A stretch of 64,000 nt of DNA from Macrostomum hystrix (taxonomy: Eukaryota; Platyhelminthes; Macrostomidae): assembly GCA_950097015.1 (NCBI GenBank), contig CATNEN010000005.1, positions 5,137,501 to 5,201,500 of the forward strand, in the 5' to 3' direction. The position numbers and the translations under genes are program-made. Within the stretch, counting starts at the first letter, position 1. Every line of letters starts with the position of its first letter. The notes beneath the pieces are model-generated. The model did not search any database. It had not been told where the DNA came from and saw nothing but the letters and a program-made list of their open reading frames with translations. Below are positions 9,646 to 22,000 of this stretch, piece after piece.

Positions 9646-10439
9646 TGCTTTGCTGTTTTGCTGTTTTTATGCAGTATGTGTTAAAAAATTATTTTAGCGA
9701 ACTATTTTCGCTTCAACCTTTCTTTGAAGTTACTTTTATGCTTTAAAAATAATTAATGATTTAATGATTTTTGCCTTGCTGGTCTTTATTTAAAACTTTA
9801 TGGATTACATGTAATGACAAAAATAAGTAGAATGTTTGGTGCAACGATAAATCGAAGACTTTCGTTACGGGTGCTAATAATTTAGACTTTTGCTGAGTAT
9901 TTGTAATATTGACGTTCACCCTTTTGGTTTTTGAAGCTTTGCAGATAAAATTTGGGGACCTGCTGGACCCGATCGTTAGAAAATGGAGCGATTCGCTAGC
10001 TTGCGATATATTTGCTTGCGTTGCTAATATTGCGTTGCGAATTTGATCGCTACGATAACCATTGCTTAAAATAAGTAAGCACAAGCTGCAGCCTGCAGCC
10101 AAAAAAGTATTCGAACGAAAGAATATACTAATAAATAGTAATTCTTCGTTGAATGTGGGCAATGTTATGTGGTGAAACTTGTAGCACGTCTGCCTGACAA
10201 ATGCGGGTCGTTGGTTCGACTCATTTTTTATTTAAATTAATGATTATATGTTTTGCAGAACAACAAGAACATCATATAAGCCTACTCATTTCTTAATCCG
10301 GCTGAGTAAGAAAAAAAGCGGTTTTACGCTGATTTACATAAATATCAGCACTATACAGTACACTCGAAGCACCAAAGGAATCACATACAGTAGGATAGCC
10401 TATATGTTTTGGAAAACTCTTAAATTAAGAAAACTCTTA
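9646..10439. other. AT-rich noncoding stretch
   Basis: Nothing convincing is encoded. A 133-aa minus frame at 9761-10162 lacks recognisable motifs and has low-complexity AT codon use, so I do not call it. A tRNA-like segment lies near 10165. Confidence 0.5.
10168..10232 (+). repeat. Degenerate tRNA-like sequence (SINE head or tRNA pseudogene)
   Basis: It contains GTAGCACGTCTGCCTGAC followed by a B-box-like GGTTCGACTC. The A box and acceptor stem are degraded, no 3' acceptor complement is present and a T run follows. It is unlikely to make a functional tRNA. Confidence 0.35.
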
Positions 10440-10700
10440 AAGAATTTATTTTTCCAAACATATCGGCAGCATCCGAACCCCACAGAATTGCCGCACAGAA
10501 CTGCTTTATTCCACGCCAGCCGGAATTATTATTACCCGACGAAATGTCGGTACTCATCTGCAGCTGAGTAGACTGTGTGCACATCAGGGCAAAGCAGCTT
10601 GCCAAGGGCTGCACGAATAGTTCTAGACTAGGTCGGGAGTCGAACCCAGGACCATCTGATCCAGAGTCCGACACCTTACTGACTGAGCTATCCGCCCTCA
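10440..10700 (-). mobile_element. tRNA-derived SINE
   Basis: On the minus strand it starts GGGCGGATAGCTCAGTCAG, a tRNA 5' half with an A box. About 45 bases later comes GGTTCGACTCCC, a B box. The acceptor 3' half does not pair with the 5' half, so this is a SINE head and not a tRNA gene. A body of about 190 bp follows, including CAGCTGCAGATGAGTACCG and ATTTCGTCGGGTAATAAT, ending near an A/T-rich tail at about 10440. Polymerase III transcription from the A and B boxes is the family expectation. The body family is not assigned. Confidence 0.6.
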
Positions 10701-11245
10701 TGGGCAACCTCTCCCCCTCCTCCTTTCCCCCATGAGCTGGGATTCCCCCCATTCCCCCCATGGCCCATGAGCTGCGATCGGCTAGCCCAGCTCACCTCAC
10801 CATGAGGGCACCCTGGCTAGGCGCACGATAAACGCATGAGCTGAGGCCGGCTAGCCCGCGGCCATAGACTGGAGTGGGGACGGAAGCGGGGACGGAGGAG
10901 TCTGAGACTGAGACTGAGAGTCGGATGCGAAATGGGGGCAGGGAAGAGGGAACCGATCATGTCATTGGGAGAGATGGGGGGAGTGGGGTTGTTGTTGTTG
11001 AAGCTTGAAATAAATGTACTTTGGAGACAGACCCGTTACAAAGTAGTGGGGTCAGTCAGCAGGGGAAAGAGAAAAAAGAATGTACATGAACAGATGACAG
11101 TTTTTCTTTGATACTATGAATCGTAGTACAAGGAAATAATCATAGGAAAGAAAACTTATCCCAATCACAGACTGCTACAAGCTGCGCACTGAACAGCTAT
11201 TTTATCCAAAAACACTGCAATATTTCGACAACTAAAGTATTTATT
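10701..11245. other. Intergenic stretch without recognisable gene
   Basis: It has C-rich and G-rich simple sequence (10716-10760, 10870-10990) and a short GTT run near 10989. It could contain the left end of the hAT-like element whose broken gene starts at 11246, but I found no terminal inverted repeat. Confidence 0.4.
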
Positions 11246-13487
11246 ATGGACAAGTGGCTAATAAGGCCAAAAAAGCGCATACGCGAAGATGAGTCAGATG
11301 CAGGAGAAATCCCGATCGCTGTAGCCAGAGAACAACAGCAAGTTGTGCAGCCGGCAGTAGAGCAGCAGAATGCACAATCGGCTGGAGATCAGCAAGCTCA
11401 GCAGCAGACTCGACGAAAATTCTTAAACGAAGTGGCTGACAGACTTCAAATGGACAAAATTTGACGCAGCTAGTAACACTGTTACCTGCAACTTTTGTGT
11501 CGAGCATGGATGTGGCCACTGGAAATCAACCAAGAATGTGCTAACAGCTTGGAAAGAAGGATGGACAAGAAAGCAGCTGCAACAACACGAAGAAAGCGAC
11601 ACACATGTAAGAGCTAAAGAGGCGCAGTATCAGCGACCAAAGGAAGTGCTGCCCAAGAAGATTGTGCAAATGACGGACCAGCAAAGCACTGCGCTATTGT
11701 CGAAATTGCACACTGTACACTTTACAACAAAGAACCTTGCCTCTCAGCACAGAACTACACAGATGCACCAACACGTTTCAAATGAAGTAAAATTCATTTG
11801 TGCCCGTGCTGGCGTCGATGTCGCATTGCCATTGCCAACAGCTGATCACACTTCGAATTGGTCGACCCGACAGTTTGTCTTCGCACTTGCAAGGACTGTG
11901 CTTCTCAGGGATCTTGAGCGGCTGCGCAGTGCAGCTTGTTTCACCATCCATTTTGATGAAAGTACAGATATTACATCCACCAAGAAGTTGCTCATCTATG
12001 TGCAATACCCAGATACTGAGCAGCGCAAGCTTTTTCACAAGTTTTTTAAGCTGGTCGAGCTCGAGGCGACAGATGCTGACTCTATAACAAGAGCTGTGGT
12101 AAGCACTTTCAGCATGAAAACATCGACATCGAAAAATGTGTCATGTGCGTATCCGATGGTGCCAGCGTCATGCTGGGTGCCCGTAATGGTGTCGTAGCTC
12201 GGCTGAAGCGAATTGTTCCTCACATAGTCGAATTCCACTGTCTCGCTCACCGCCAGGCACTGTCAATCGGCGATGCGTTCGACAGCGTTGCTAAGTTTGT
12301 CGAGTTTGAAAGCCGCATTCGAGACCTCGTCCGCTATCTCCATACAACAAAGCACAGGACACAGCTGAAGAAGGTTGGAGAAGTCATCGGTGAGACTGTC
12401 ACAAGTATTGCTACGATTTTCGAGATCCGTTGGCTATCACGAGTAAGTGTAATTCACTCACTGGTTCGAAATCTAAAAGCAATTCAGTCGCTCCTCAACG
12501 ATGCCGCAACCCGTGAAGATTCAGCTGTTGGCCTTTTCAAGCGAGTGACATCCATTGAGTTTTTACTCATGCTACATCATCTGCTGGATGTACTCGTGCC
12601 TCTTGAGGTTCTTTGCAAGCAGTTGCAGGTACGGAATGTTCATCCACTGGATGCATTCTCGTGGATTAAGAGCTGCATAGCCACGCTTACTGAGATGTAT
12701 CTGTGCGATGACGTCGTCGGCGGAAAAAACTACCAAAAAATCGTCGCGGAATTTGCGAAAAGCGACACGGAGGAACGGAAAATTCTCATTCGTGACGACA
12801 ATGAGCCGAATGCTTTTGGTACAGTCAGCGCTGCTGTGCAGGAAGACGTTGTTCAGCTTGTATCAAAGATCTGTCAGTCTCCGTGACAGAGCTGATGCTA
12901 ATAATGCTGTAATTCGTGCTACTGAAATTTTCAAGCCAGAGATCTACCGCGACATGCTGCCAAAGGATCTGCCTGCATATGGTGATGAGCAGCTGCGGCT
13001 ACTGCTTAGTCATTTTAGCAGCTTGCTGAATATCAATGAGAATGAGGCGGTCGATGAGTTCTTGACAGCAAAGAGGCAGATGAGAATGAAGAGAAGCTGG
13101 TCGGACACTCTGTACGACATCGCCACAGATCGAGAGTTGTTTCCCAACTTGCGTAAGCTCGCAGAAGTCCTGCTCTCTTTCGACTCTTCGAAAGAGTCGA
13201 AAGTACTTCGGTCGACGTACAAGGCACCCGAGACCCGCCGCCAGCACGATGTCGAGAATTCACCACTGCTTAAGCGAGGCCGCTACGCCAAGTTCGCAGC
13301 CGCAGGACAGAAGAAGACACCTGGCCATTCTTCTACAGTCGATGCTGCAGAAGCCACCCTTTTAACAGCAGCTGCGGATGAACAAACCTCGGGCGCCATG
13401 GATAATGAGCAGCAAGGTGACGAAGACGACGAGGAATTAGGCAGCTCTGATGACGACCGATGTGGTTGGTGGATTGGCGATGAGTGA
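11246..13487 (+). pseudogene. hAT-superfamily-like transposase, frameshifted
   Basis: Coding similarity runs through four frames. The N-terminal segment (MDKWLIRPKKR...) is interrupted near 11458. A BED/TTF-like zinc finger follows: CNFCVEHGCGHWK, then the H in EESDTH. The DDE core carries FDESTDITSTKKLLIYVQY, and after a second shift near 12105, CVSDGASVMLG and FHCLAHRQALSIGDA. The long helical part runs to about 12860, where a third shift leads into LRDRADANNAVIRATEIF and an acidic tail (DEDDEELGSSDDD). This arrangement is typical of hAT-like transposases of the ZNF862/ZMYM6 kind. At least three single-base shifts make it non-functional as read, unless they are sequencing errors. No terminal inverted repeats or 8-bp target duplication were found. 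Confidence 0.8.
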
Positions 13488-14118
13488 TTATGCAGCGCTC
13501 GACGATGATCGGTTATAACAATGTTGCAAAGCTAATGTGCTACTTTATTTATTTATTTTCTCAATCATGTGTCAATGAAAATGCTAATGCATTCTTTTTG
13601 TTCATTCTTTTTAATCAAATATCAAACACCAATACCCATGTCAATGCGCTCTTAAATGTGTTTATTTCTCGATCGTTTGACATTTATACTACGTATTTAT
13701 ACTCGTAATTGCCAACGCACATGTACCGCAGCCTGACTTCCCACAATAAAAAAATCTATGAGTACCATGTTTAGCAAAGTCCTGCAATTACAAAGATTAC
13801 ATAGCATACATTGCAAACCACAAGGTGAAGCAGCTGAACTCGAATTTTAAGGATAATATTTTTGTATTATACATTTCTTTATACTCACTGTCTAAATGCT
13901 CTAAAGTCTACTCGCAGAATAAACGATTAACTTAGGTCGACTAAAAAGTGCACACGTTTATGATGGGGTTAATTTTTCCGACATTGGCCATAATTGCATT
14001 TTTATGGAACTTGAAGAATTAGGAATGCCATGGGGTATTGCTCCACCAAAATGGGGTACTACTCGGAAGCTTGATACCCCAATTCGGGTACTACTCAACC
14101 CCGAAAAAAATAACACTG
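13488..14118. other. AT-rich noncoding stretch
   Basis: I see no gene. AT-rich DNA follows the hAT-like remnant and runs to the truncated 5' end of the non-LTR element. Confidence 0.5.
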
Positions 14119-15942
14119 CTCTCGGCACCTGTCCTAAAAGGAGGGCCCCAAGGCGGCATCCTCACCCCACTGCTGTGGAATCTCGTCATGGATGAGCTGC
14201 TGAAAAGCACTCGTCCTGACCCAGTCCTGAAGGTGGGATATGCCGACGATGTGACCGCCATCTGCGCGGGCCCCTCGGCGGAAACCACCAGAGACCTCAT
14301 CAAGGGCTTTCTCAACAGGGCGGTGCGCTGGGCGGACCAATGCGGGCTCCGACTCTCTGAGTCCAAGACCGTTGCGGTTATGTTTACCAGCAGACTGCTC
14401 TGGACCATTAAGCCTCTGACTCTCTATGGCAAGAATATTGCCATGGAAAAGCAGGTCCGGTGCCTTGGTCTCGTGCTAGACCATAGGCTTAACTGGACCC
14501 CGCACATCACCACAAAGGCCAAGAGGGCCCTAGCCATACTGGCGCAAGTCAGGCGTGCCGTGGGCACCACTTGGGGGCTAACCCCCAAGAACCTTTGGTG
14601 GATTTACACGGCGATCATTAGACCGTCCGTCGCTTACGCTGGCCTCATCTGGGCCAGCGCCATGGGCATCCAGAAAAACCTGGAGGCGCTTTATAGGGTG
14701 CAGGGCAGAGCCTGTCGTATGACGCTAGGCGCCCCACCCTCCACTCCCTTCGAAGGCATGAATGCTTTCCTCAACGCTACACCCATTGACATTTTCGTCA
14801 AGGGGGAAGCAGCAAAGTCCACCCGTCGTCTTCTTGATGCGGGCGTCTCCTTCCAGAATTCGCGAGCCTTCTCGAAGCGCTCCCTTCTGCCTCACTCTGA
14901 CCTCTGCCTGAAAACTCTGGGCGAGTGCGGAGGGCTCACCATCCTTTCGGACGGGGCCCCGGCCACTTTACTCCGGAGCCACAGGTACAAAGTCAGCATC
15001 TCCCCTCGTAATGAGGTAAAGGACTGCTGGGATGACCCGGCAGTCCACTGTTACACTGACGGCTCTCTGATGAACGGTAAATCGGGATTCGGAGTGTGCG
15101 TCGCCTCGGGTGGTGAGGTCCTCTGGACCCACTCCCAATACTGTGGCAAGAGCTCTAGCGTTTTCCAAAACGAAGTGCTCGCCATCAGCTTCTGTGCGGC
15201 TGAGCTGCGCCAGAGGCAGCTGGCTGGTCGGATGATCTTTTTTCACTCCGACAGTCAAGCAGCCCTCAAGGCCCTCAGCCGCTGCACCTCTCGCTCCAGA
15301 ACCACCTTGGACTGCAACACCCAGTTAAACGGGTTGGCGCAGTCTAACAAGGTGGAGCTGCTGTGGATCCCTGGGCATGCCGGGTTCACAGGGAATGAGA
15401 TGGCGGACCAGCTTGCTAAGGCTGGAGCAGCCAGCTCCCTGATGGGCCCGGGCCCGGAGTCCCCGATCCCCATCTCTGTTGTCAACTCCAGCATCAACCG
15501 CTGGATGGAGACCCAGCACCGGAGGAGGTGGTCCAGCACCCTGAACTGTCGCCAGTCCAGGGCTGCGGTGCCAACCCCCTCTAGTAATCTGCGTAAGGCC
15601 TTACTCAGGCTTAACCGCAGAGACGTTAGAGCAGTCACTATGGCTCTTTCGGGACATGGCTGCTTCACCAGACACCGCTACCTTCAAGGCCAAGTGCCTG
15701 AGGAAACGTGTCCCTTCTGCTGCTCCGGACGCGAAAATGCAGAGCATTTCATCTGCCACTGCCCGGCCTTCACCCGGGCTAGACTAAAACATCTCGGGCC
15801 GGCACCGACTCTCGCCGAAGCCTGCTCGCCCGAGAACATCCCACAGCTCGCCCACTTCCTCCGGGATACCGGTCGAGCTGATTTCTTCCCAGCGTATGGC
15901 GAGGAAGATCGCGCGGCGGAATCGACCGACGGACCACCCTGA
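14119..15942 (+). pseudogene. 5'-truncated non-LTR retrotransposon ORF2: RT end, RNase H and C-terminal zinc motif
   Basis: The frame enters within the reverse transcriptase just before [17 protein letters not shown]. The active site [10 protein letters not shown] and thumb region follow ([24 protein letters not shown]). An RNase H domain carries [30 protein letters not shown] and [18 protein letters not shown], giving the D-E-D-D set with its histidine. The C-terminus has a CPFC...HFICHC zinc motif. RT plus RNase H without a protease indicates the I/ingi-like part of the LINE tree. The endonuclease, ORF1 and most of the RT fingers are missing, so the copy is dead on arrival, though the remaining frame is open to the stop at 15942. 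A short 3' UTR ends near 16050 with AAGTC-like repeats that may be its tail. Confidence 0.85.
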
Positions 15943-16039
15943 GCGGCACCGCCTCGCTGGAGGCTGTCTGGCTGACAGGGGTTAGCGATATGGGCGGCAT
16001 CAGCCGCCTCCTCGCTGCGTCCGTCATGGAGGCTCCCTG

Positions 16040-16466
16040 CCGCTAAGTCAAGTAAGTCAAGAATAGCTTCCTCGCATAGAAGCTGTGAGTTTAGCAGCAG
16101 TGGATAAGTTTGAAATTGCTCGGCTACACTCATATTTTGGGACACTTGAACCCGGTCCAAAAACGATGAAGTGAGCAAGTCAGAAGCTTCTCTGAATGGT
16201 ACTAGCAGGATACCATTTTTTACCATCAGGGACATCTCTTTGGAGCTGGAGAAGTCCTTGGCATTAGCTTCTTCATGAACTGATGTGGTGGCTGCAATAA
16301 TCGACATGACATCAGCAGCTCGGACACTCTTTGGCGATCCAGCAATGTGTTCACTTTCACTGTCAGATGATTCATTGGCATCAGCTTCACTTTCCAATGC
16401 GTTCAGATTCGATTCTGCATCTTCTGCTGCTGTTGCTGCTGTCCGCTTGCCAAACTTCTCTCGCAT
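16040..16466 (-). CDS. Partial uncharacterised ORF beside the non-LTR insertion
   Basis: The minus frame from the ATG at 16466 encodes MREKFGKRTAAT, an acidic Glu/Ser stretch and a hydrophobic-patterned segment (MVKNGILLVPFREA, LLTSSFLDRVQV), ending near ILDLLDL where the retroelement tail begins. The same frame is open upstream to about 16600 and includes a basic RRRLKFWREKTF, so it may be an internal exon. I do not recognise the family. Beyond 16040 the frame continues antisense to the retrotransposon, which is not meaningful. Confidence 0.35.
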
Positions 16467-16599
16467 TCGTAAAATAGGCTGAGGCAGATCACTGTCCCTT
16501 GCAAATGTCTTTTCTCTCCAAAACTTCAGGCGTCGTCGAATTCCAAGGCGCCAGAAGGAATGGCCTCCACAAGAAAATAAGTCTGCCAGATTTGGGAAC

Positions 16600-16880
16600 T
16601 GGCAACAATGGAGCTCGAAAAAACTTGCAACTCAGTTGCAGTCAAATTTGGCTTATTTTTATTGACAAATTTGTGTCACCTTTTTTATCATTTTCATTTT
16701 TTTTCTACTTTTTTCATTTTATTAAAGTTTTGTACCTTGTAAATTTATTCTATAATAAATATAAAGTCAAATTAAATAGTTTTATTCCTTAGTGTTGCGT
16801 TGGTGCAGTAAAAAGAATTATAAAATTCCACACCCGTTAAAATATACTCGTAATTGTATATTGTTATTGTTAGTTATTTA
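16600..16880. other. AT-rich spacer
   Basis: T-rich and A-rich DNA without any recognisable gene precedes the macrosatellite. Confidence 0.5.
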
Positions 16881-16935
16881 CTAGCAAGTTTTGCCCCCCT
16901 TCGGGGAGCAGAAATACTTTTGATTCGTCTAGTAT
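16881..16935 (+). repeat. Hairpin-plus-CTAG block at unit start (also 19056, 22477, 25899, 30626)
   Basis: GCCCCCCTTCGGGGAGC can fold into a 17-nt stem-loop with a TTC loop. About 22 nt later comes CTAG followed by T. A GC hairpin before CTRR and a T flank is the Helitron 3'-end rule, though the spacing is longer than the usual 10-12 nt. The block recurs at every unit boundary and at the macrosatellite's right edge. Confidence 0.5.
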
Positions 16936-16976
16936 ATACTTTTTATCAGCTGAATTTACAGCTTTTTAAAGCTACA

Positions 16977-17690
16977 ATGAACCCCCAGTTGACAATGATC
17001 CCCCAGTTGACAATGATCCCCCAGTTAACAATAAACCCCCAGTTGACAATGAACCCCCAGTTGACAACGATCCCCCAGTTGACAATGATCCCCCATTTGA
17101 CAATGATCCCCCAGTTGACAATGATCCCACAGTTGACAATGACCCCCCAGTTGACAAAGATCCCCCAGTTCACAATGATCCCCCAGTTGATGATGATCCC
17201 CCAGTTGATGATGATCCCCCAGTTGAAAATGATCCCCCAGTTGACAATGATCCCCCAGTTAAGAATGATCCCCCAGTTGACAATGATCCCACAGTTGACA
17301 ATGATCCCCCAGTTGACAAAGATCCCCCAGTTCACAATGATCCCCCAGTTGATGATGATCCCCCAGTTGATGATGATCCCCCAGTTGAAAATGATCCCCC
17401 AGTTGACAATGATCCCCCAGTTGAGAATGATCCCCCAGTTGACAATGATCCCCCAGTTGACAATGATCCCCCAGTTGATGAAGTCTCCCCATTGATGATG
17501 ATCCCCAGTTAACAATGTTCCTCCAGTTGACAATGTTCCCCCAGTTGACAATGTTCCCCCAGTTGACAATGATTCCCCAGTTGATGATGATCACCCAGTT
17601 GACAATGATCCCCCAGTTGACAATGATCCCCCAGTTGACAATGATCCCCCAGTTGACAATGATCCCCCAGTTGACAATGATTCAAACTCT
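16977..17690 (+). repeat. 18-bp minisatellite array (unit 1)
   Basis: About 39 copies of CCCCCAGTTGACAATGAT and variants with GATGATGAT, CACAAT, GAAAAT or GACAAA. In five of six frames the consensus has no stop codon. Confidence 0.95.
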
Positions 17691-18300
17691 GGTTTAGCCA
17701 TGATTCAAACTCTGGTTTTGCCATGATTCAAACTCTGGTTTAGCCATGATTCAAACTCTGGTTAGCTATGATTCAAACTCTTGTTTTGCCATGATTCAAA
17801 CTCTGGTTTAGCCATGATTCAAACTCTGGTTTAGCCCATGATTCAGACGCTGGTTTTGCCATGATTTAAACTCTGGTTTAGCCATGATTCAAACTCTGGT
17901 TTAGCCATGATTCAAACTCTGGTTTAGCCATGATTCAAACTTGGGTTTTGCCATGATTCAAACTCTGGTTTAGCCATGATTCAAACTCTGGTTTAGCCAT
18001 GATTCAAACGCTGGGTTAGCCATGATTCAAACTCTGGTTTAGCCATGATTCAAACTCTGGTTTAGCCCATGATTCAGACGCTGGTTTTGCCATGATTTAA
18101 ACTCTGGTTTAGCCATGATTCAAACTCTGGTTTAGCCATGATTCAAACTCTGGTTTAGCCATGATTCAAACTTGGGTTTTGCCATGATTCAAACGCTGGG
18201 TTAGCCATGATTCAAACGCTGGGTTAGCCATGATTTAAACTCTGGTTTAGCCATGATTCAAACGCTGGTTTAGCCATGATTCAAACTCTGGTTTTGCCAT
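17691..18300 (+). repeat. 23-bp minisatellite array (unit 1)
   Basis: About 26 copies of GATTCAAACTCTGGTTTAGCCAT with variants (GTTTTGCCAT, ACGCTGGGTTAG). Near-identical arrays lie at 21110-21722 and 24531-25143, and a diverged one at 45855-46375. Confidence 0.95.
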
Positions 18301-19055
18301 TCAAAAGTGAATGAAAAGTTTCCCATTTATTTAAAAAAAATGAAAAAAAATTTTTGCATCCATCACTACTGACTGAAAATTAGTTTAAAAGTATATTAGA
18401 TTGACGCAGTGAAGAGTCGAACCAAGGACACTTCGCCTATTCCTATTCCTAGTGCCTACACATCGGCTACTCTGACTGTTGGATTGTGGATGCAAAAATT
18501 AGACTTATAAAATGAATTCTGAAAGTTCTGGCTTTGTACAAATCGAGTACATTTTAGTTGTGTACATTCATTTCTAATTTGTGTTTAGATTGTGCAGGCT
18601 TCTAACTCAGTCAGCTAGGGGGTGTTGCGCAAGTTGACGATGCAATTCCAATTCAGAGGCAGTCAGTGAAATTCTGACAAAGGGTGAGAAAAGCTATGAT
18701 GCAATCTATTTAAAAATAAATTCGCACTGACTGTTTCGCCAGTGGGGTTGACGCAGTGAAATTCTTATCAGTGTACTCAATTTAACAAAACTGGCCCTGA
18801 TGCAATCATTAAAATTGGCAGTGGTATGCACGTTGACAAAACTGGCTCTGATGTAATGCATTAAAAATCCTATCTAAAACAGTTTTTCGAATATTTAATC
18901 CCCTTAGCAATAAAGTTAGGCTTAATAAAAATACGTGTAAAATTGTCCCCATATTTGGCATCTTTTGGTGAAGAAATGGTGAAAATCGGTTGAGCCGTTC
19001 GGGAGAAAATCAATTACAAGCAACCAAGCAAGATTTTCATTTTTAGTATATAAGA
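18301..19055 (+). repeat. Macrosatellite spacer with tRNA-like segment and RTE-like tail
   Basis: Repeated at 21723-22476 and 25144-25898. It contains GTGGGGTTGACGCAGTG and the tail GAAAATCGGTTGAGCCGTTC at about 18981, then ATTTTCATTTTTAGTATAT. Tails of this type are common at the 3' ends of RTE-related SINEs and LINEs. Only the tail region is present at 30341-30625, and a diverged full copy lies at 45690-46955. Confidence 0.7.
18400..18485 (-). repeat. tRNA-derived segment of the spacer (copies near 21822, 25244, 46455)
   Basis: On the minus strand an A-box-like TAGCCGATGTGTAGGC is followed about 30 bases later by GGTTCGACTCTTC, a B box. The two halves do not close an acceptor stem. It looks like a SINE head, oriented opposite to the RTE-like tail. 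Confidence 0.45.
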
Positions 19056-22000
19056 CTAGCAAGTTTTGCCCCCCTTCGGGGAGCAGAAATACTTTTAATT
19101 CGTCTAGTATATACTTTTTAGCAGCTGAATTTACAGCTTTTTAAAGCTACAATGAACCCCCAGTTGACAATGATCCCCCGTTGATGATGATCTCCCAGTT
19201 GATGATGATCCCCCAGTTGACAATGATCCCCCAGTTGACAATGAACCCCCAGTTGACAATAATCCCCCAGTTGACAATGAACTCCCAGTTGACAATGATC
19301 CCCCAGTTGACAATGATCCCACAGTTGACAATAATCCCCCATTTGATGATGATCCCCCCGTTGATGATGATCTCCCAGTTGACAATGATCCCACAGTTGA
19401 CAATGAACCCCCAGTTGACATTGATCCCCCAGTTGATGATGATCCCCCAGTTGACAACGATCCCCCTGTTGACAATGATCCCCCAGTTGACAATGAACCC
19501 CCAGTTGACAACGATCCCCCAGTTGACAATGATCCCCCAGTTGACAATGATCCCCCAGTTGACAATGATCCCCCAGTTGACAAAGATCCTCCAGTTCACA
19601 ATGATCCCCCAGTTGATAATGACTCCCCATTGATGATGATCCCCAGTTAACAATGTTCCTCCTGTTGACAATGTTCCCCCAATTGACAATGATCCCCCAG
19701 TTTATGATGATCACCCAGTTGACAATGAACCCCCAGTTGAAAACGATCCACCAGTTGACAATGATCCCCCAGTTGACAATGATCCCCCAGTTGACAATAA
19801 TCCCCCAGTTGACAATGATCTCCCAGTTGACAATGATCCCCCAGTTGACAATGATCCCACAGTTGACAATAATCCCCCATTTGATGATGATCCCCCCGTT
19901 GATGATGATCTCCCAGTTGACAATGATCCCACAGTTGACAATGAACCCCCAGTTGACATTGATCCCCCAGTTGATGATGACTCCCCATTGATGATGATCC
20001 CCAGTTAACAATGTTCCTCCTGTTGACAATGTTCCCCCAATTGACAATGATCCCCCAGTTTATGATGATCACCCAGTTGACAATGAACCCCCAGTTGAAA
20101 ACGATCCACCAGTTGACAATGATCCCCCAGTTGACAATGATCCCCCAGTTGACAATGATCCCACAGTTGACAATGATCCCCCAGTTGACAAAGATCCCCC
20201 AGTTGATGATGATCACCCAGTTGACAATGATCCCCAAGTTGACCAATGGCGAAATCTGAGTTTGAATCTTGGCTTACCCAGCGTTTGAAAAGAAAAAACA
20301 ACTGAGCTAGTTATCCCCCAGTTGACCATTACCCCCCAGTTGACAATGATCCCCCAGTTGACAATGACCCCCCAGTTGACAAAGATCCCCCAGTTCACAA
20401 TGATCCCCCAGTTGATGATGATCCCCCAGTTGATGATGATCCCCCAGTTGAAAATGATCCCCCAGTTGACAATGATCCCCCAGTTAAGAATGATCCCCCA
20501 GTTGACAATGATCCCACAGTTGACAATGATCCCCCAGTTGACAAAGATCCCCCAGTTCACAATGATCCCCCAGTTGATGATGATCCCCCAGTTGATGATG
20601 ATCCCCCAGTTGAAAATGATCCCCCAGTTGACAATGATCCCCCAGTTGAGAATGATCCCCCAGTTGACAATGATCCCCCAGTTGACAATGATCCCCCAGT
20701 TGATGAAGTCTCCCCATTGATGATGATCCCCAGTTAACAATGTTCCTCCAGTTGACAATGTTCCCCCAGTTGACAATGTTCCCCCAGTTGACAATGATCC
20801 CCCAGTTGATGATGATCACCCAGTTGACAATGATCCCCCAGTTGACAATGATCCCCCAGTTGACAATGATCCCCCAGTTGATGATGATCCCCCAGTTGAA
20901 AATGATCCCCCAGTTGACAATGATCCCCCAGTTGAGAATGATCCCCCAGTTGACAATGATCCCCCAGTTAACAAAGATCCCCCAGTTCACAATGATCCCC
21001 CAGTTGATGAAGTCTCCTCATTGATGATGATCCCTAGTTAACAATGTTCCTCCAGTTGACAATGATCCCCCAGTTGACAATGATCCCCCAGTTGACAATG
21101 ATTCAAACTCTGGTTTAGCCATGATTCAAACTCTGGTTTTGCCATGATTCAAACTCTGGTTTAGCCATGATTCAAACTCTGGTTAGCTATGATTCAAACT
21201 CTTGTTTTGCCATGATTCAAACTCTGGTTTAGCCATGATTCAAACTCTGGTTTAGCCCATGATTCAGACGCTGGTTTTGCCATGATTTAAACTCTGGTTT
21301 AGCCATGATTCAAACTCTGGTTTAGCCATGATTCAAACTCTGGTTTAGCCATGATTCAAACTTGGGTTTTGCCATGATTCAAACTCTGGTTTAGCCATGA
21401 TTCAAACTCTGGTTTAGCCATGATTCAAACGCTGGGTTAGCCATGATTCAAACTCTGGTTTAGCCATGATTCAAACTCTGGTTTAGCCCATGATTCAGAC
21501 GCTGGTTTTGCCATGATTTAAACTCTGGTTTAGCCATGATTCAAACTCTGGTTTAGCCATGATTCAAACTCTGGTTTAGCCATGATTCAAACTTGGGTTT
21601 TGCCATGATTCAAACGCTGGGTTAGCCATGATTCAAACGCTGGGTTAGCCATGATTTAAACTCTGGTTTAGCCATGATTCAAACGCTGGTTTAGCCATGA
21701 TTCAAACTCTGGTTTTGCCATTCAAAAGTGAATGAAAAGTTTCCCATTTATTTAAAAAAAATGAAAAAAAATTTTTGCATCCATCACTACTGACTGAAAA
21801 TTAGTTTAAAAGTATATTAGATTGACGCAGTGAAGAGTCGAACCAAGGACACTTCGCCTATTCCTATTCCTAGTGCCTACACATCGGCTACTCTGACTGT
21901 TGGATTGTGGATGCAAAAATTAGACTTATAAAATGAATTCTGAAAGTTCTGGCTTTGTACAAATCGAGTACATTTTAGTTGTGTACATTCATTTCTAATT

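Noticed and set aside
9761-10162. 133-aa minus-strand ORF
   Set aside because: No motif, AT-driven composition and no neighbour support.
10631-10700. Functional tRNA gene on the minus strand
   Set aside because: A and B boxes are good, but the acceptor stem cannot pair and the sequence runs on into a SINE body.
17691-18300. Regular repeats considered as a CRISPR array
   Set aside because: The 23-bp units are directly adjacent with no unique spacers, and the DNA is eukaryotic.
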